In this document: positions 35,265-44,978 of the stretch, one piece after another
Position numbering within the stretch: position 1 is the first letter of the stretch
How the letters are laid out: every line of letters starts with the position of its first letter
Assembly (NCBI RefSeq): GCF_000751775.1
Contig: NZ_CCRF01000039.1
Location: forward strand, 30,728-94,727
Length of the DNA stretch: 64,000 bases
Direction of reading: 5' to 3'
DNA from: Caldibacillus thermoamylovorans
GTDB taxonomy: Bacteria; Bacillota; Bacilli; Bacillales; Caldibacillaceae
Notes under the pieces: model-generated
Databases searched by the model: none
What the model was told of the DNA's origin: nothing
What the model saw: only the letters and a program-made list of their open reading frames with translations
Position numbers and translations under genes: made by a program

Positions 35265-38200
35265 ATGTCACTGCGATTTGTTAGAGGTCGTTCCGGCAGT
35301 GGAAAAACAACTTTCTTGTTAAATGAAATGAAGGAATCATTGCAACAAAAACCTGACGGGAAACCAATCTTTTTGATTGTCCCGGACCAAATGACATTTT
35401 TAACTGAATATAAAATGGTGTCGCAACCGGATCTTAAAGGTATGATTCGATTGCAAGTATATAGCTTTACCCGACTTGCCTGGCGAATCCTTCAAGAAAC
35501 AGGCGGGATTACCCGGCTACATATCAGTACGACCGGTTTAAATATGTTAATTCGGAAAATTGTTAATGAAAACAAAGAAAAGTTCCTTGTTTTCAAACAA
35601 AGTGCCGAAAAAAAAGGGTTTATTGATCATCTGGAAAAAATAGTGACAGAATTTAAGAGATACTGTATTACCCCATCGGAACTAAATAATGAGCTCGAAA
35701 CCATTTCCAATGAACCGACACTGGAAGGAAAAATTCATGACCTAGAGCTGATTTATGAGCAATTTGAAAATACAATTAAGCAAAAATACTTAGCTTCAGA
35801 AGATTATTTAATGCTTTTGGCTGAAAAAATTAAGGAATCAGAAACACTAAAGGATGCCGAAGTTTTTATCGACGGGTTTTACAGTTTCACCCCACAGGAA
35901 TATTTAGTCATCGAACAGTTGCTTAAAAGTGCAAGGAGGGTGACAATTGCCTTAAATGGTGAAAGAACTTATCGTGAAAGTTTACCGGGAGAATTTCATT
36001 TGTTCCGAATGACGGGAGAAACCTATGCGACCGTTTATGAGATTGCCAGGATTAACGGAATTGAAGTAGAGGAAGATGTCGCTTTAAATCAATCAGTACG
36101 TTTTCAAGATGAATCACTTGCCCATCTTGAAAAATATTATGAAGCGCTCCCGGTTCAACCATTTACAAAGGATGCCAATATTTACTTTTGTGAAGCTACT
36201 AACGCAAGGGCGGAAATTGAAGGAATCGGGAGGAAAATTGTTGCCCTCGTTCGCGATCGAGGGTACAGATATAAAGACATCGCCGTTCTTGTCCGAAACG
36301 GTCAAAATTACCAAGAACTGTTTGAGACGATTTTCCATGATTACGAAATACCTTATTATATTGATCAAAAGCGACCGATGCTAAACCACCCGTTAATCGA
36401 ATTTATTCGTTCATCTTTGGAAATTATAACGAGCTATTGGCGCTATGATCCTGTTTTTCGTGCGGTTAAAACCGACTTGCTTTTTCCATTAAATGCAAAT
36501 ATTCATGTCATGCGGGAAAAAATGGACCGACTTGAAAATTATTGCTTGGCATACGGTATTCAAGGGGACAAGTGGACGCGGAAAGAACGCTGGCGCTATC
36601 GGAGGATTAGCGGACTGGATCGGGATTTTCCTCAAACCGATGAAGAAAAAAAGTTTGAGCAAGAATTGAATGAATCCCGTTTGATGATCGCCGCTCCGAT
36701 TAACCGTTTAGCAGGCAGATTGAAGAAAGCAAAGAACGGCAAAGAGCTTTGTACCGCTTTGTTTTTATATTTAGAGGAGCTTGATATACCTGCTAAATTG
36801 GAAAAAATGCAGCAAGATGCCGAGGAAAACGGGAAATTAATGCTAAGTCGTGAACATGGACAAGCCTGGGACGGAGTTCTCCAATTACTAGATGAATATG
36901 TTGAAATATTAGGAGATAAAGAACTATCGATTAAACAGTTTTCCGAAATCATTGAAGCGGGCCTTGAATCCCTACATTTTTCTTTAGTTCCTCCTGCGAT
37001 TGATCAAGTGGTCATTGCCGACTTGGAATTATCAAGACTATCAGACATTAAGGTTGCGTTTGTCATCGGTATGATTGACGGAATTATGCCGATGAAATTT
37101 CAGGAGGATGGTATTTTGACCGATGAGGAAAGGGAAAAACTGCTCTCATCCGGTTTAACGCTCGCTCCTACCAATAAAATGCGCTTGCTGGACGAAGAAT
37201 TTATCGCTTATAAGGCATTTACGACTCCGGCGGAACTTTTATTCCTTAGTTATCCGTTAGCAAATGAAGAAGGGAAAGCGTTAATCCCTTCACCGTATTT
37301 AAAACGTTTGGGAGAAATGTTCCCGAATGGAAACCATTTATTTTTTGGAAATGAGGTAAGTGAATTACCAACGGAAGAACAACTTGAATTTTTATTAAAC
37401 CGGAAGCAGGCACTAACACATGTAACGTACCAGTTACAAGCTTACAAACGTCATGAACCTATTGATGCGATTTGGTGGGACGGATATAACCTGTTGATGA
37501 CCGGCAGGGACAGAGACTCGGCTGTAAAGGTACTCTCAAGTTTATTTTATGAAAATAAAGCAAAACGGCTCTCAGCATCTACGGTTAAAGATCTCTACGG
37601 GGAAGAAATAAATGGGAGCATTTCAAGAATGGAAATGTTTAACCGCTGTCCGTTTTCACATTTTATGTCCCATGGTCTTCGTTTACAAGAAAGAAAGATT
37701 TACCGCCTTGATGCACCGGATATCGGTGAGATGTTTCACAGTGCACTGAAATATGTCGGAGATCAGGTAATGAAGGAAAATTTGTCTTGGGGAAAATTAA
37801 CAAAAAGACAAATCCGGGCATTGGTTGCTGATGCGGTTACATATCTCGCTCCGAAGTTGCAAAACGAAATTTTATTAAGCTCCAATCGCCATCAGTATTT
37901 ATTGCGGAAGTTGGAACGGGTTATTTTACGCGCGACCGAAGTCATTGAGGAACAGGCAAAATCAAGCAAATTTGTTCCGTATCGTATGGAATTATCATTC
38001 GGACCAAACGGAGATCTTCCACCGGTTTTGTTTCAATTAAAGAATGGAATGAAAATGGCATTAGCTGGACGAATCGACCGAATAGATAAGGCAGAGAACG
38101 AAAATGGTGTCTTTTTAAGAATCATTGATTATAAATCGAGCAGTCATGATTTAAACATCGGGGAAGTGTATTACGGCCTTGCTTTACAAATGCTTACGTA

Positions 38201-38735
38201 CTTGGATATATTGGTTCGCTACTCAGAACAGCTCGTCGGTACAAAAGCTGACCCGGCCGGTGTCCTATATTTCCACATCCACAATCCAATTATTAAAAGT
38301 AAGAAGTTATTGACAATAGAGGAAATAGAAGAGTTAATTTTTAAAGATTTCAAGATGACCGGATTAGTTTTAGCGGATCCGGAAGTTGTTCGGATGATGG
38401 ACCAAACATTGGAGCGTGGGGATTCAAAGATTATTTCCGCAGGTTTAAAGACAGATGGTACGCTAACAGCTCGTTCAAAAGTAGCAAATAAGGAAGACTT
38501 TTCCCATTTGCGGCAATATGTAAGGCAAGTATTTGAAAAGACCGGGAATGAAATCGTCGAAGGGAATGTCGATATTGCGCCCTATAAAATGGATGATCGA
38601 GTTCCTTGTACCTATTGCCCGTTTAAATCTGTTTGCCAGTTTGATCAGACGTTAAAGGAAAATAATTATCGAATATTACCTTCACTAAATAATGAGAATG
38701 CAATGGAGCGGGTTAAGGAGGTTGTGAAATCTTGA
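35265..38735 (+). CDS. addB: AddB, ATP-dependent helicase/nuclease subunit B
   Basis: The 1156-residue subunit has an N-terminal Walker A (GRSGSGKTT, residues 8-16). A C-terminal PD-(D/E)XK nuclease domain contains GRIDRID and IIDYKSS. Cysteines at 1115, 1118 and 1124 plus an upstream CPF cysteine build the 4Fe-4S staple typical of AddB. With AddA it resects double-strand breaks and recognises Chi. ATG 35265 is preferred because AAGGAGG is too close to ATG 35259. It overlaps addA by four bases. Confidence 0.96.
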   Translation: MSLRFVRGRSGSGKTTFLLNEMKESLQQKPDGKPIFLIVPDQMTFLTEYKMVSQPDLKGMIRLQVYSFTRLAWRILQETGGITRLHISTTGLNMLIRKIVNENKEKFLVFKQSAEKKGFIDHLEKIVTEFKRYCITPSELNNELETISNEPTLEGKIHDLELIYEQFENTIKQKYLASEDYLMLLAEKIKESETLKDAEVFIDGFYSFTPQEYLVIEQLLKSARRVTIALNGERTYRESLPGEFHLFRMTGETYATVYEIARINGIEVEEDVALNQSVRFQDESLAHLEKYYEALPVQPFTKDANIYFCEATNARAEIEGIGRKIVALVRDRGYRYKDIAVLVRNGQNYQELFETIFHDYEIPYYIDQKRPMLNHPLIEFIRSSLEIITSYWRYDPVFRAVKTDLLFPLNANIHVMREKMDRLENYCLAYGIQGDKWTRKERWRYRRISGLDRDFPQTDEEKKFEQELNESRLMIAAPINRLAGRLKKAKNGKELCTALFLYLEELDIPAKLEKMQQDAEENGKLMLSREHGQAWDGVLQLLDEYVEILGDKELSIKQFSEIIEAGLESLHFSLVPPAIDQVVIADLELSRLSDIKVAFVIGMIDGIMPMKFQEDGILTDEEREKLLSSGLTLAPTNKMRLLDEEFIAYKAFTTPAELLFLSYPLANEEGKALIPSPYLKRLGEMFPNGNHLFFGNEVSELPTEEQLEFLLNRKQALTHVTYQLQAYKRHEPIDAIWWDGYNLLMTGRDRDSAVKVLSSLFYENKAKRLSASTVKDLYGEEINGSISRMEMFNRCPFSHFMSHGLRLQERKIYRLDAPDIGEMFHSALKYVGDQVMKENLSWGKLTKRQIRALVADAVTYLAPKLQNEILLSSNRHQYLLRKLERVILRATEVIEEQAKSSKFVPYRMELSFGPNGDLPPVLFQLKNGMKMALAGRIDRIDKAENENGVFLRIIDYKSSSHDLNIGEVYYGLALQMLTYLDILVRYSEQLVGTKADPAGVLYFHIHNPIIKSKKLLTIEEIEELIFKDFKMTGLVLADPEVVRMMDQTLERGDSKIISAGLKTDGTLTARSKVANKEDFSHLRQYVRQVFEKTGNEIVEGNVDIAPYKMDDRVPCTYCPFKSVCQFDQTLKENNYRILPSLNNENAMERVKEVVKS

Positions 38736-41700
38736 ATATACCACAAAAACCGGCCGAGGCCATTTGGACAGATGACCAGTGGAAGGCAATCCATGCAAGA
38801 GACAGAGATATATTAGTGGCTGCGGCAGCGGGTTCAGGAAAGACGGCCGTTCTTGTCGAGAGAATTATTCAGCGAATTCTTGATGAAGAAAACCCGATAA
38901 ATGTTGATGAATTACTTGTTGCCACGTTTACGAACGCTTCTGCTGCGGAAATGCGTCATCGCGTCGGCATTGCTCTTGAAAAGGAAATCGCGGCCCGTCC
39001 CGATTCCGTGCATTTACGGAGACAATTAAACCTATTGAATCATGCAACAATATCAACCTTGCACGCATTTTGTTTAGAAATTGTCCGAAAATATTATTAT
39101 TTAATCGATATTGATCCGGGGTTTCGTATCCTTGATGAAACAGAAGGGATATTGCTTAAGGACGAAGCAATTGAAAGCCTGTTGGAAGAAGAGTACGGTA
39201 AGGAAAATAATGAGGCGTTTTTCAAAGTTGTCGATATGTATACCAATGACCGCAGTGATGTCGCTTTACAAGATTTAATTTTGAGATTATACGAATTTTC
39301 CCGAGCCAATCCAAATCCAGACAAATGGCTTGATGATTTAGTTGCCAATTATGATATTAAAGAAGGGCAATCGGTGGAAGATCTTCCGTTTATCAAGCCG
39401 CTATTATTTGATTTAGAACTGCAACTAAATGAAGCCAAAAGTTTTTTTGAGAAAGGTTTGGAACTGACGAAAGTACCGGGTGGACCGTATAAACGTGCGG
39501 AAAATTTCGAAAGTGATTTATTGCTTTTGGATTCAATTATCCGTGCGAAAAATGAATCATTTCAAGCTCTTTATGATATTTTTCAAAACATTAAGTTTAC
39601 GACTCTTAAATCATGCAGAGGTGATGAATTCATTCCTGAACTGATAGAGGAGTCGAAAAACTTACGGGATCAAGGGAAAAAAATCATTCAAAAATTACAA
39701 GTGGACTTGTTCTCCAGAAAACCGGAAACATTTTTAAAAGATATGCAGGAAATGAAACAACCGGTTGAGACATTGGTTCGCCTAGTTAAATCTTTTGCAG
39801 AAAAATTTGATTCGTTGAAGAGAGAAAAAGCCGTTGTTGATTTTTCTGACCTTGAACATTTTGCGCTTCGAATACTTGGACAAACGGATGAATCCGGTAT
39901 TCTTCGGCCGACCGAGGCAGCCCTTGCCTATCAGAAGCAGTTCAAAGAAGTTTTTATTGATGAATATCAAGATACGAATATGGTGCAAGAAACCATCCTT
40001 CAATTGGTGAAAAAACCTACGGAAGAAAATGGAAATCTATTTATGGTCGGGGATGTTAAACAGTCTATATACCGGTTTCGGTTAGCTGAGCCGAATCTAT
40101 TTTTACAAAAATATTTATCTTTTACCCATGATGGAATAGACCATGGTCTTCGGATTGATTTAGCGCAAAATTTTCGCAGCAGACAGGAAATTTTGGATGC
40201 AACGAACTTTTTGTTTAAACAAATAATGGGGGTTCAAGTCGGAGAAATTGAATATGATGAAGCGGCAGAATTGAAAAAAGGTGCCGCCTATCCGGAAGAT
40301 GAGCCCTATCCCGTTGAACTGACAATTCTTTATCGAGAGGATGATGAAGAGGATCAATTGGAGAAGAATGAGGATAAAACAGAGGACCATGACACTGAGA
40401 CGGTTTCATTTACAGAAGAAGAATTACAACAATCGGAAATGGAATCCCGATTTGTAGCGAAAAAGATCCGGGAGCTCATCGATAGTGAAAAACAAGTTTA
40501 TGATGCAAAGAAAAAAATGTATCGACCGCTTCAATACCGGGATATTGTTATTTTGCTTCGTTCCTTTACTTGGGCACCGCAATTTATGGAAACACTGAAG
40601 GAATACGGTATACCCGCCTATGCAGAGCTGGCGGGAGGATATTTTCAAGCTTCCGAAGTGTCGATTATGCTTGCTTTATTGAAAGTTATTGACAATCCCT
40701 ATCAAGATATTCCGTTAGTTTCAGTTCTTCGCTCACCGATTGTCGGATTACATGAAGAAGAGCTTTCCCGGATTCGAATCATTGATCGAAAGGTGAGCTT
40801 TTATGAAGCGGCAAAAAAATTTGAACGGATAAGAGGAAAAAATGAATTTGAGGAATCAATTATTTACAAGTTAAATCTGTTCTTTTCCCAGTTGAAAAAA
40901 TGGCGTACGCAAGCAAGGCAAGGTTCTTTATCTGATTTAATCTGGCAATTGTACCGAGATACCTACTTTTACGATTATGTCGGCGGTTTACCCGGGGGAA
41001 GACAGCGACAAGCGAATCTGCGTGCTTTATATGATCGGGCACGGCAATATGAATCGACTTCTTTTCGCGGTTTGTTCCGGTTTTTGCGCTTTATTGAACG
41101 AATGCAAGATCGTGGTGATGATCTCGGGGTTGCGAGAAGTTTAGGGGAAAAAGAAGATGTCGTCCGGATCATGACGATTCACAGCAGTAAGGGATTAGAA
41201 TTTCCGGTCGTATTCATTGCCGGTCTTGCTAGGAAATTTAATATGAAGGATTTGACTAAACGTTACTTATTCGATAAGGAATATGGATTTGCAACGGAAT
41301 ATATCAATCCGGAAAAGCAAATTGTCTACCCGTCTCTGTTTCAAATGGCTCTGCAAAGAAAAAAACGGCTTGAATTAGTAGCGGAAGAAATGCGTGTGCT
41401 TTATGTTGCCATGACACGGGCAAAGGAAAAACTTTATCTCATTGCCTCAAGCAAAAACAAAGAAAAATTACTGGCTAAATGGCAAAAGTATCTGGAAGAA
41501 ACAAATTGGTTATTAAATGATTTTGATCGTATGGAAAGTAAAAATTATTTGGACTGGATCGGTCCGGCCTTAATCCGCCATCGCGATGGGGAGGAATTGC
41601 GTTTACACTCGTCCGACCATTTGGATAATGAAACTGTACAGGAAATTGTTAACCATTCGTCCCAATGGAAGATTCATTTGATACCAAGTCAACAATTGGT

Positions 41701-42514
41701 AAGTACAGAAAATGGAGAAAATGCCAGTGATCATTTCTTAACTTTTGTGAAACAGGGAGAGTTGGTTCCTGTTGAGTCTGCATATAAAGAGCAAATTTCT
41801 CATCAGTTGAACTGGCAATATCGCTACCAAGCGGCAACCGTGCATCGCAGCAAACAATCTGTCTCGGAAATCAAACGACTGAAAGAAATACGTGATGAAT
41901 ATAGTGGTGAAGAACTAATCCGACCGTTTAAAAAGCCTATTACAAAAAGGCCCAAGTTTATGCAGGAAAAGACGTTGACTCCTGCAGAAAAGGGAACAGC
42001 CATGCACTTAGTCATGCAACATATTGATTTACGCAGGATGCCAACTGTCGAATCGTTAACAAACCAAATTTTTTATATGCAAGAGAAAGAATTGCTGACA
42101 GAAGATGAGGCAAATATGATTCATCTGGAAGAGATTGTTCAATTTTATCATTCAGATTTAGGGCAAAGAATATTGGCGGCCGACTGGGTGAAACGAGAAG
42201 TTCCGTTCAGCTTTACTGTACACCCGAAAGAAATTTATCCCGATTGGTCGGAAGGGGATGACCCGGTTTTTGTTCAAGGGATCATTGATTGTTTATTTAA
42301 AGATAAATCCGGTCTTGTTTTGGTCGATTATAAAACGGATCAAATCAGTGACCGATTTACAAAGGGGTATGATGAAGCAAAGCCGGTATTATTACAACGT
42401 TATCAAACACAAATCTATTTATATCGGAGAGCGGTTGAAACCATATTGGCAGTTCCCGTAACGGATGCATACTTATACTTTTTTGACGGTGGCCATATAT
42501 TGCCGGTTAAGTGA
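38732..42514 (+). CDS. addA: AddA, ATP-dependent helicase/nuclease subunit A
   Basis: The 1260-residue UvrD-like (SF1A) helicase has Walker A AAAAGSGKTAVL, motif II FIDEYQDTN, VGDVKQSIYRFR (motif III), IMTIHSSKGLEFPVVF (motif V) and RVLYVAMTRAKEKLY (motif VI). A C-terminal RecB-type nuclease domain follows (VQGIIDCLF ... LVLVDYKTD). The start is a TTG that overlaps the addB stop as TTGA, with AAGGAGG 10 nt upstream. The protein acts with AddB. Confidence 0.96.
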   Translation: MNIPQKPAEAIWTDDQWKAIHARDRDILVAAAAGSGKTAVLVERIIQRILDEENPINVDELLVATFTNASAAEMRHRVGIALEKEIAARPDSVHLRRQLNLLNHATISTLHAFCLEIVRKYYYLIDIDPGFRILDETEGILLKDEAIESLLEEEYGKENNEAFFKVVDMYTNDRSDVALQDLILRLYEFSRANPNPDKWLDDLVANYDIKEGQSVEDLPFIKPLLFDLELQLNEAKSFFEKGLELTKVPGGPYKRAENFESDLLLLDSIIRAKNESFQALYDIFQNIKFTTLKSCRGDEFIPELIEESKNLRDQGKKIIQKLQVDLFSRKPETFLKDMQEMKQPVETLVRLVKSFAEKFDSLKREKAVVDFSDLEHFALRILGQTDESGILRPTEAALAYQKQFKEVFIDEYQDTNMVQETILQLVKKPTEENGNLFMVGDVKQSIYRFRLAEPNLFLQKYLSFTHDGIDHGLRIDLAQNFRSRQEILDATNFLFKQIMGVQVGEIEYDEAAELKKGAAYPEDEPYPVELTILYREDDEEDQLEKNEDKTEDHDTETVSFTEEELQQSEMESRFVAKKIRELIDSEKQVYDAKKKMYRPLQYRDIVILLRSFTWAPQFMETLKEYGIPAYAELAGGYFQASEVSIMLALLKVIDNPYQDIPLVSVLRSPIVGLHEEELSRIRIIDRKVSFYEAAKKFERIRGKNEFEESIIYKLNLFFSQLKKWRTQARQGSLSDLIWQLYRDTYFYDYVGGLPGGRQRQANLRALYDRARQYESTSFRGLFRFLRFIERMQDRGDDLGVARSLGEKEDVVRIMTIHSSKGLEFPVVFIAGLARKFNMKDLTKRYLFDKEYGFATEYINPEKQIVYPSLFQMALQRKKRLELVAEEMRVLYVAMTRAKEKLYLIASSKNKEKLLAKWQKYLEETNWLLNDFDRMESKNYLDWIGPALIRHRDGEELRLHSSDHLDNETVQEIVNHSSQWKIHLIPSQQLVSTENGENASDHFLTFVKQGELVPVESAYKEQISHQLNWQYRYQAATVHRSKQSVSEIKRLKEIRDEYSGEELIRPFKKPITKRPKFMQEKTLTPAEKGTAMHLVMQHIDLRRMPTVESLTNQIFYMQEKELLTEDEANMIHLEEIVQFYHSDLGQRILAADWVKREVPFSFTVHPKEIYPDWSEGDDPVFVQGIIDCLFKDKSGLVLVDYKTDQISDRFTKGYDEAKPVLLQRYQTQIYLYRRAVETILAVPVTDAYLYFFDGGHILPVK

Positions 42515-42518
42515 AATA

Positions 42519-42557
42519 CACCCGTACAGGATACATAAATAACCTGTACGGGTTTTT
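42519..42557 (+). terminator. Terminator of addBA
   Basis: CCCGTACAGG (42521-42530) pairs with CCTGTACGGG (42543-42552), followed by TTTTTATTT. The T tail contains the TTTAT next to which repeat copy 3 begins. Confidence 0.9.
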
Positions 42558-42559
42558 AT

Positions 42560-42700
42560 TTCACCTAAAAGGCGGTCCAAGACCCTCACCTCAAGATTTT
42601 CGAGTTTACAAAGAAGATAGGTGGGGACGGGATGGCCGCATGTGTCCGATTGGTTCAACTAACAATCAGTGGGGGGATGCCCCACTGATTGAAGTTTCAC
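42560..42700 (+). mobile_element. Structured repeat copy 3 (IS200/IS605-derived, omega-RNA-like)
   Basis: It follows TTTAT (42555-42559) in the addA terminator tail. The outer stem GCGGTC pairs with GGCCGC, a sequence unlike other copies but still complementary. The next stem is CCTCACCT with AGGTGGGG. The core GTCCGATTGGTTCAACTAAC is followed by hairpin AATCAGTGGGG with CCCCACTGATT and the end GAAGTTTCAC. Confidence 0.72.
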
Positions 42701-42715
42701 GATAGCTAAGTTTTA

Positions 42716-42934
42716 CTAATTATTCTGTCCGGAAGGTTGGTCTACTAGATCAGGGTCGACGGCATTCGTTGCACTAAATCCATTATTTGTAATGGAAAGT
42801 CCTCCAATATTCCCTGAACCGGAGCCTTGATTTTGTTTCGTATTCGACTTTGGTGCAATATTCAATGTGTCGCCAAAATTAACAACACCACCGCCTATAT
42901 TAATAAGTTGAATCGAACCGATGATGGCTGGCAT
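42716..42934 (-). CDS. gerPF: GerPF, spore germination protein
   Basis: The 72-residue protein has the GerPA/GerPF-type pattern MPAIIGSIQLINIGGGVVNF followed by GDTLNIAPKS and a C-terminal VDQPSG. GerP proteins are made in the mother cell and let germinants pass the coat. AAGGATGG is placed for ATG 42934. It is last of the gerPABCDEF operon. Confidence 0.93.
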   Translation of the reverse strand: MPAIIGSIQLINIGGGVVNFGDTLNIAPKSNTKQNQGSGSGNIGGLSITNNGFSATNAVDPDLVDQPSGQNN

Positions 42935-43013
42935 GTTTACCATCCTTTATCATAAGGTTTAAGCTTTCAAACACTACTTCCTTATAATTTATGAAAATTG
43001 ACGCAATATGTTC

Positions 43014-43415
43014 TTATTCCGTTTGATTTGTTGCTTTCTGAATATTTTCAGGCTCGGCAATTTGTCTAATCTCTTTTCGGCGATTTTCTAAATAAATATT
43101 TTTATTACTGCCAATCTGAATAATAGATGAACTCGTTGCCCCTAAAATATTTATTCGGTTAACAACAATACAACCACACATATGTTGGTTCCGATAATAA
43201 ATTTGCTGATCTATTGGAGGAAGTATAAGCGGTAGAGAAAAAATGCCGTAATTTATTACATCACCTTCATTTTCTAAAAACAACTCTTTATCGCGTTTAA
43301 CCGCAAATGTGTCGCTTTTGGCGTTAATAATGGTGCTGTCGCCAATGAGTAAATGTGAGGAAAAAGTAAGAATTTGTATGCCTATTCTTTCCACCTTTGA
43401 TATACGTTTTAACAT
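43014..43415 (-). CDS. gerPE: GerPE, spore germination protein
   Basis: The 133-residue protein begins MLKRISKVERIGIQILTFSS and contains IGDSTIINAKSDTFAVKRDK, matching GerPE. Its ATG lies two bases beyond the gerPD stop with no clear ribosome-binding site, suggesting coupled translation. The C-terminus is Asn/Glu-rich. Confidence 0.92.
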   Translation of the reverse strand: MLKRISKVERIGIQILTFSSHLLIGDSTIINAKSDTFAVKRDKELFLENEGDVINYGIFSLPLILPPIDQQIYYRNQHMCGCIVVNRINILGATSSSIIQIGSNKNIYLENRRKEIRQIAEPENIQKATNQTE

Positions 43416-43416
43416 A

Positions 43417-43593
43417 TTAACGTGTCGCTATAGGGACGAATGGACCAATTAACAAGGAAGATGAAGGTGAATCATAGGCACACACCATTTGCATCGAATC
43501 TGTGTCTCCTACTAAAACAGCAGAGGAGCTGGCAATCGCAATAATATTTATATTCACTACATGCAAATCGTGATTAATCACTTCCAAGATCAT
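43417..43593 (-). CDS. gerPD: GerPD, spore germination protein
   Basis: This short gene encodes 58 residues, starting MILEVINHDLHVVNINIIAI and continuing through SSSAVLVGDT and SLLIGPFVP. The pattern of an N-terminal strand pair, a SSS-x-hydrophobic-x-GD turn and a terminal IGPF is the GerPD signature. ATG 43593 lies inside gerPC (20-base overlap) and the stop is one base before the gerPE ATG region, so the three are tightly coupled. Confidence 0.92.
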   Translation of the reverse strand: MILEVINHDLHVVNINIIAIASSSAVLVGDTDSMQMVCAYDSPSSSLLIGPFVPIATR

Positions 43594-44209
43594 TCTTTTC
43601 CTCTCCCTTTTGTCCTTTCATTGGAAATTGGCGTAAAAAAGCGTATATAGCTTGTTGTATGTCGTGAATAGTCATTTGATAAATTTCTTGTTCTTCCTCG
43701 TTAACAGAAAAATTGCGACGATTTTTGGCTAATTTTTGTGAATAAAAGGCTAGTCTCTCCGGCAGTTGCCTGCGAATATCTTCTTGAATAAATGCTGCAT
43801 AGGATTCATCCAGTTCAAGTCCCATTTCTTTTTTTGCTTTTTCAATAAATAATGGAAGCTCTTTTTCTAAATACGTATTTAATTTGTCTTGTAATTGGTT
43901 TAGTTGCACCTTACTTTTTTCACTTTGTTCTTTGCGGAAATGGGGTGTTGGAATTGAGAATTCATCCATTCCTTGAAGGTCTTGCGGGTTCAAGCCAATA
44001 TTCAATGTCCCGTCCAATCGTTCAATTTTCAACTGATCAAAATGGTAGTCGATTCTTTCCACATTTATTGGCGGCTGATTTTTTAGTGTTTCAATCGTTT
44101 TCGCAAAATCGGCATGAGCCTTTTCTAATTTTGTTAATTTTTCTTCATGCCTTTTCAGTTGTGAGGCAAGTTGATTTATAAATGTATAGAAATCATTTTG
44201 CAACGACAT
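43574..44209 (-). CDS. gerPC: GerPC, spore germination protein
   Basis: The 211-residue protein has an N-terminal coiled coil (about 5-45), the GerPC beta region IDYHFDQLKIERLDGTLNIG, and a helical C-terminal domain ending in a Lys/Glu-rich tail. AAGGAA precedes ATG 44209 (a GTG one codon earlier is possible). It overlaps gerPD. Confidence 0.92.
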   Translation of the reverse strand: MSLQNDFYTFINQLASQLKRHEEKLTKLEKAHADFAKTIETLKNQPPINVERIDYHFDQLKIERLDGTLNIGLNPQDLQGMDEFSIPTPHFRKEQSEKSKVQLNQLQDKLNTYLEKELPLFIEKAKKEMGLELDESYAAFIQEDIRRQLPERLAFYSQKLAKNRRNFSVNEEEQEIYQMTIHDIQQAIYAFLRQFPMKGQKGEEKNDLGSD

Positions 44210-44267
44210 CACTTCCTTATGCAGTTTGAATATGGAGAAAGAATAGTTGTTCCATTAAAGTAGCAAT

Positions 44268-44498
44268 TTATCTCTGTCCTGCTCCCTGTACCGGAATGGT
44301 GAGAGGTTGTGCCGCAGTTGTACTGGTAAACCCTTCGTAGTTCGGTTCCGGTGCATCACCGGTAAATCCTCCGGTATTATATGCTTCTGTTATCGCGCTA
44401 ATCTTTCCGGCAGTGCCAATTTGTAAAACCGAGGAGTTCGCAATGCTATTAATTCGCAGTATATTAATTTGAATCGTTTGTTGAACATAAATATTCAT
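44268..44498 (-). CDS. gerPB: GerPB, spore germination protein
   Basis: The 76-residue protein begins MNIYVQQTIQINILRINSIA and continues with SSVLQIGTAG, typical of GerPB. AGGTG precedes ATG 44498; the GTG three codons upstream is part of that site. The C-terminus is Pro/Gln-rich. Confidence 0.92.
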   Translation of the reverse strand: MNIYVQQTIQINILRINSIANSSVLQIGTAGKISAITEAYNTGGFTGDAPEPNYEGFTSTTAAQPLTIPVQGAGQR

Positions 44499-44534
44499 TT
44501 TTTTCACCTGTTTGTCTTCTTATGATTATTTCGG

Positions 44535-44756
44535 TTAGACATTAAAACTGTTCGGTTGGTCGACTACATCGCGGTCATAGGTATTTGTGTTGCTGCGATG
44601 GTTATATACATAAAGCTGCTCGGCCGTATTAAATGAACCTGCACCTGCAAATGTTTTGTTCATTGTATAGGGACTAATTTGATATACATCCCCCACATTA
44701 AAAACACTACTGGATCCGATTGAATTTACGTTGACAATTCCGACTACTGCAGGCAT
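44535..44756 (-). CDS. gerPA: GerPA, spore germination protein
   Basis: The 73-residue protein, MPAVVGIVNVNSIGSSSVFN onward with GDVYQISPYT and a final VVDQPNSF, is GerPA and the first gene of the operon. AGGAAGTGA is placed for ATG 44756. The promoter-proximal leader contains repeat copy 4 in antisense, beyond which a sigma-K-type promoter is visible. Confidence 0.93.
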   Translation of the reverse strand: MPAVVGIVNVNSIGSSSVFNVGDVYQISPYTMNKTFAGAGSFNTAEQLYVYNHRSNTNTYDRDVVDQPNSFNV

Positions 44757-44788
44757 ATTGCTCACTTCCTAACCCGTTTTCCCTTTAT

Positions 44789-44929
44789 CCACCTAGCGGG
44801 CAGTAAGACTCACCTCAAGATTTTCGAGTTTACAACGAAGATAGGTGAGGAGCGAACTGCCCACATGCGTCCAATTGGTTCAAATAACCCATCAGTGGGG
44901 ATAAAGAGCCCCCCTGATGGAAGTTTCAC
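44789..44929 (+). mobile_element. Structured repeat copy 4 (IS200/IS605-derived, omega-RNA-like)
   Basis: It follows TTTAT (44784-44788). Outer stem GGGCAGT pairs with ACTGCCC, then CTCACCT pairs with AGGTGAG, both with copy-specific sequences. The core is ATGCGTCCAATTGGTTCAAA, followed by hairpin CCATCAGTGGGG with CCCCCTGATGG and the end GAAGTTTCAC. It is antisense to the gerP leader. Confidence 0.72.
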
Positions 44930-44931
44930 TT

Positions 44932-44959
44932 TATTGTATGATTCATTAAAGGAAAGGTG
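44932..44959 (-). promoter_or_regulatory. Probable sigma-K promoter of the gerP operon
   Basis: On the minus strand CACC (-35, 44956-44959) is followed after 15 bases by CATACAATA (44932-44940), which matches the -10 consensus CATAnnnTA. The spacer is 1-2 bases shorter than ideal. B. subtilis gerP is sigma-K dependent. Transcription would cross repeat copy 4 before gerPA. Confidence 0.62.
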
Positions 44960-44978
44960 CTATAAGTGCCTATATTTT

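Noticed and set aside
35259..42514. Open frames on the minus strand inside addB and addA
   Set aside because: They lack ribosome-binding sites, overlap well-conserved domains on the + strand and have compositions expected from antisense reading.
42660..42700. The last hairpin of the structured repeats as a transcription terminator
   Set aside because: The hairpin is followed by conserved GAAGTTTCAC, not a T tract, in all copies; the conserved core also needs another explanation.
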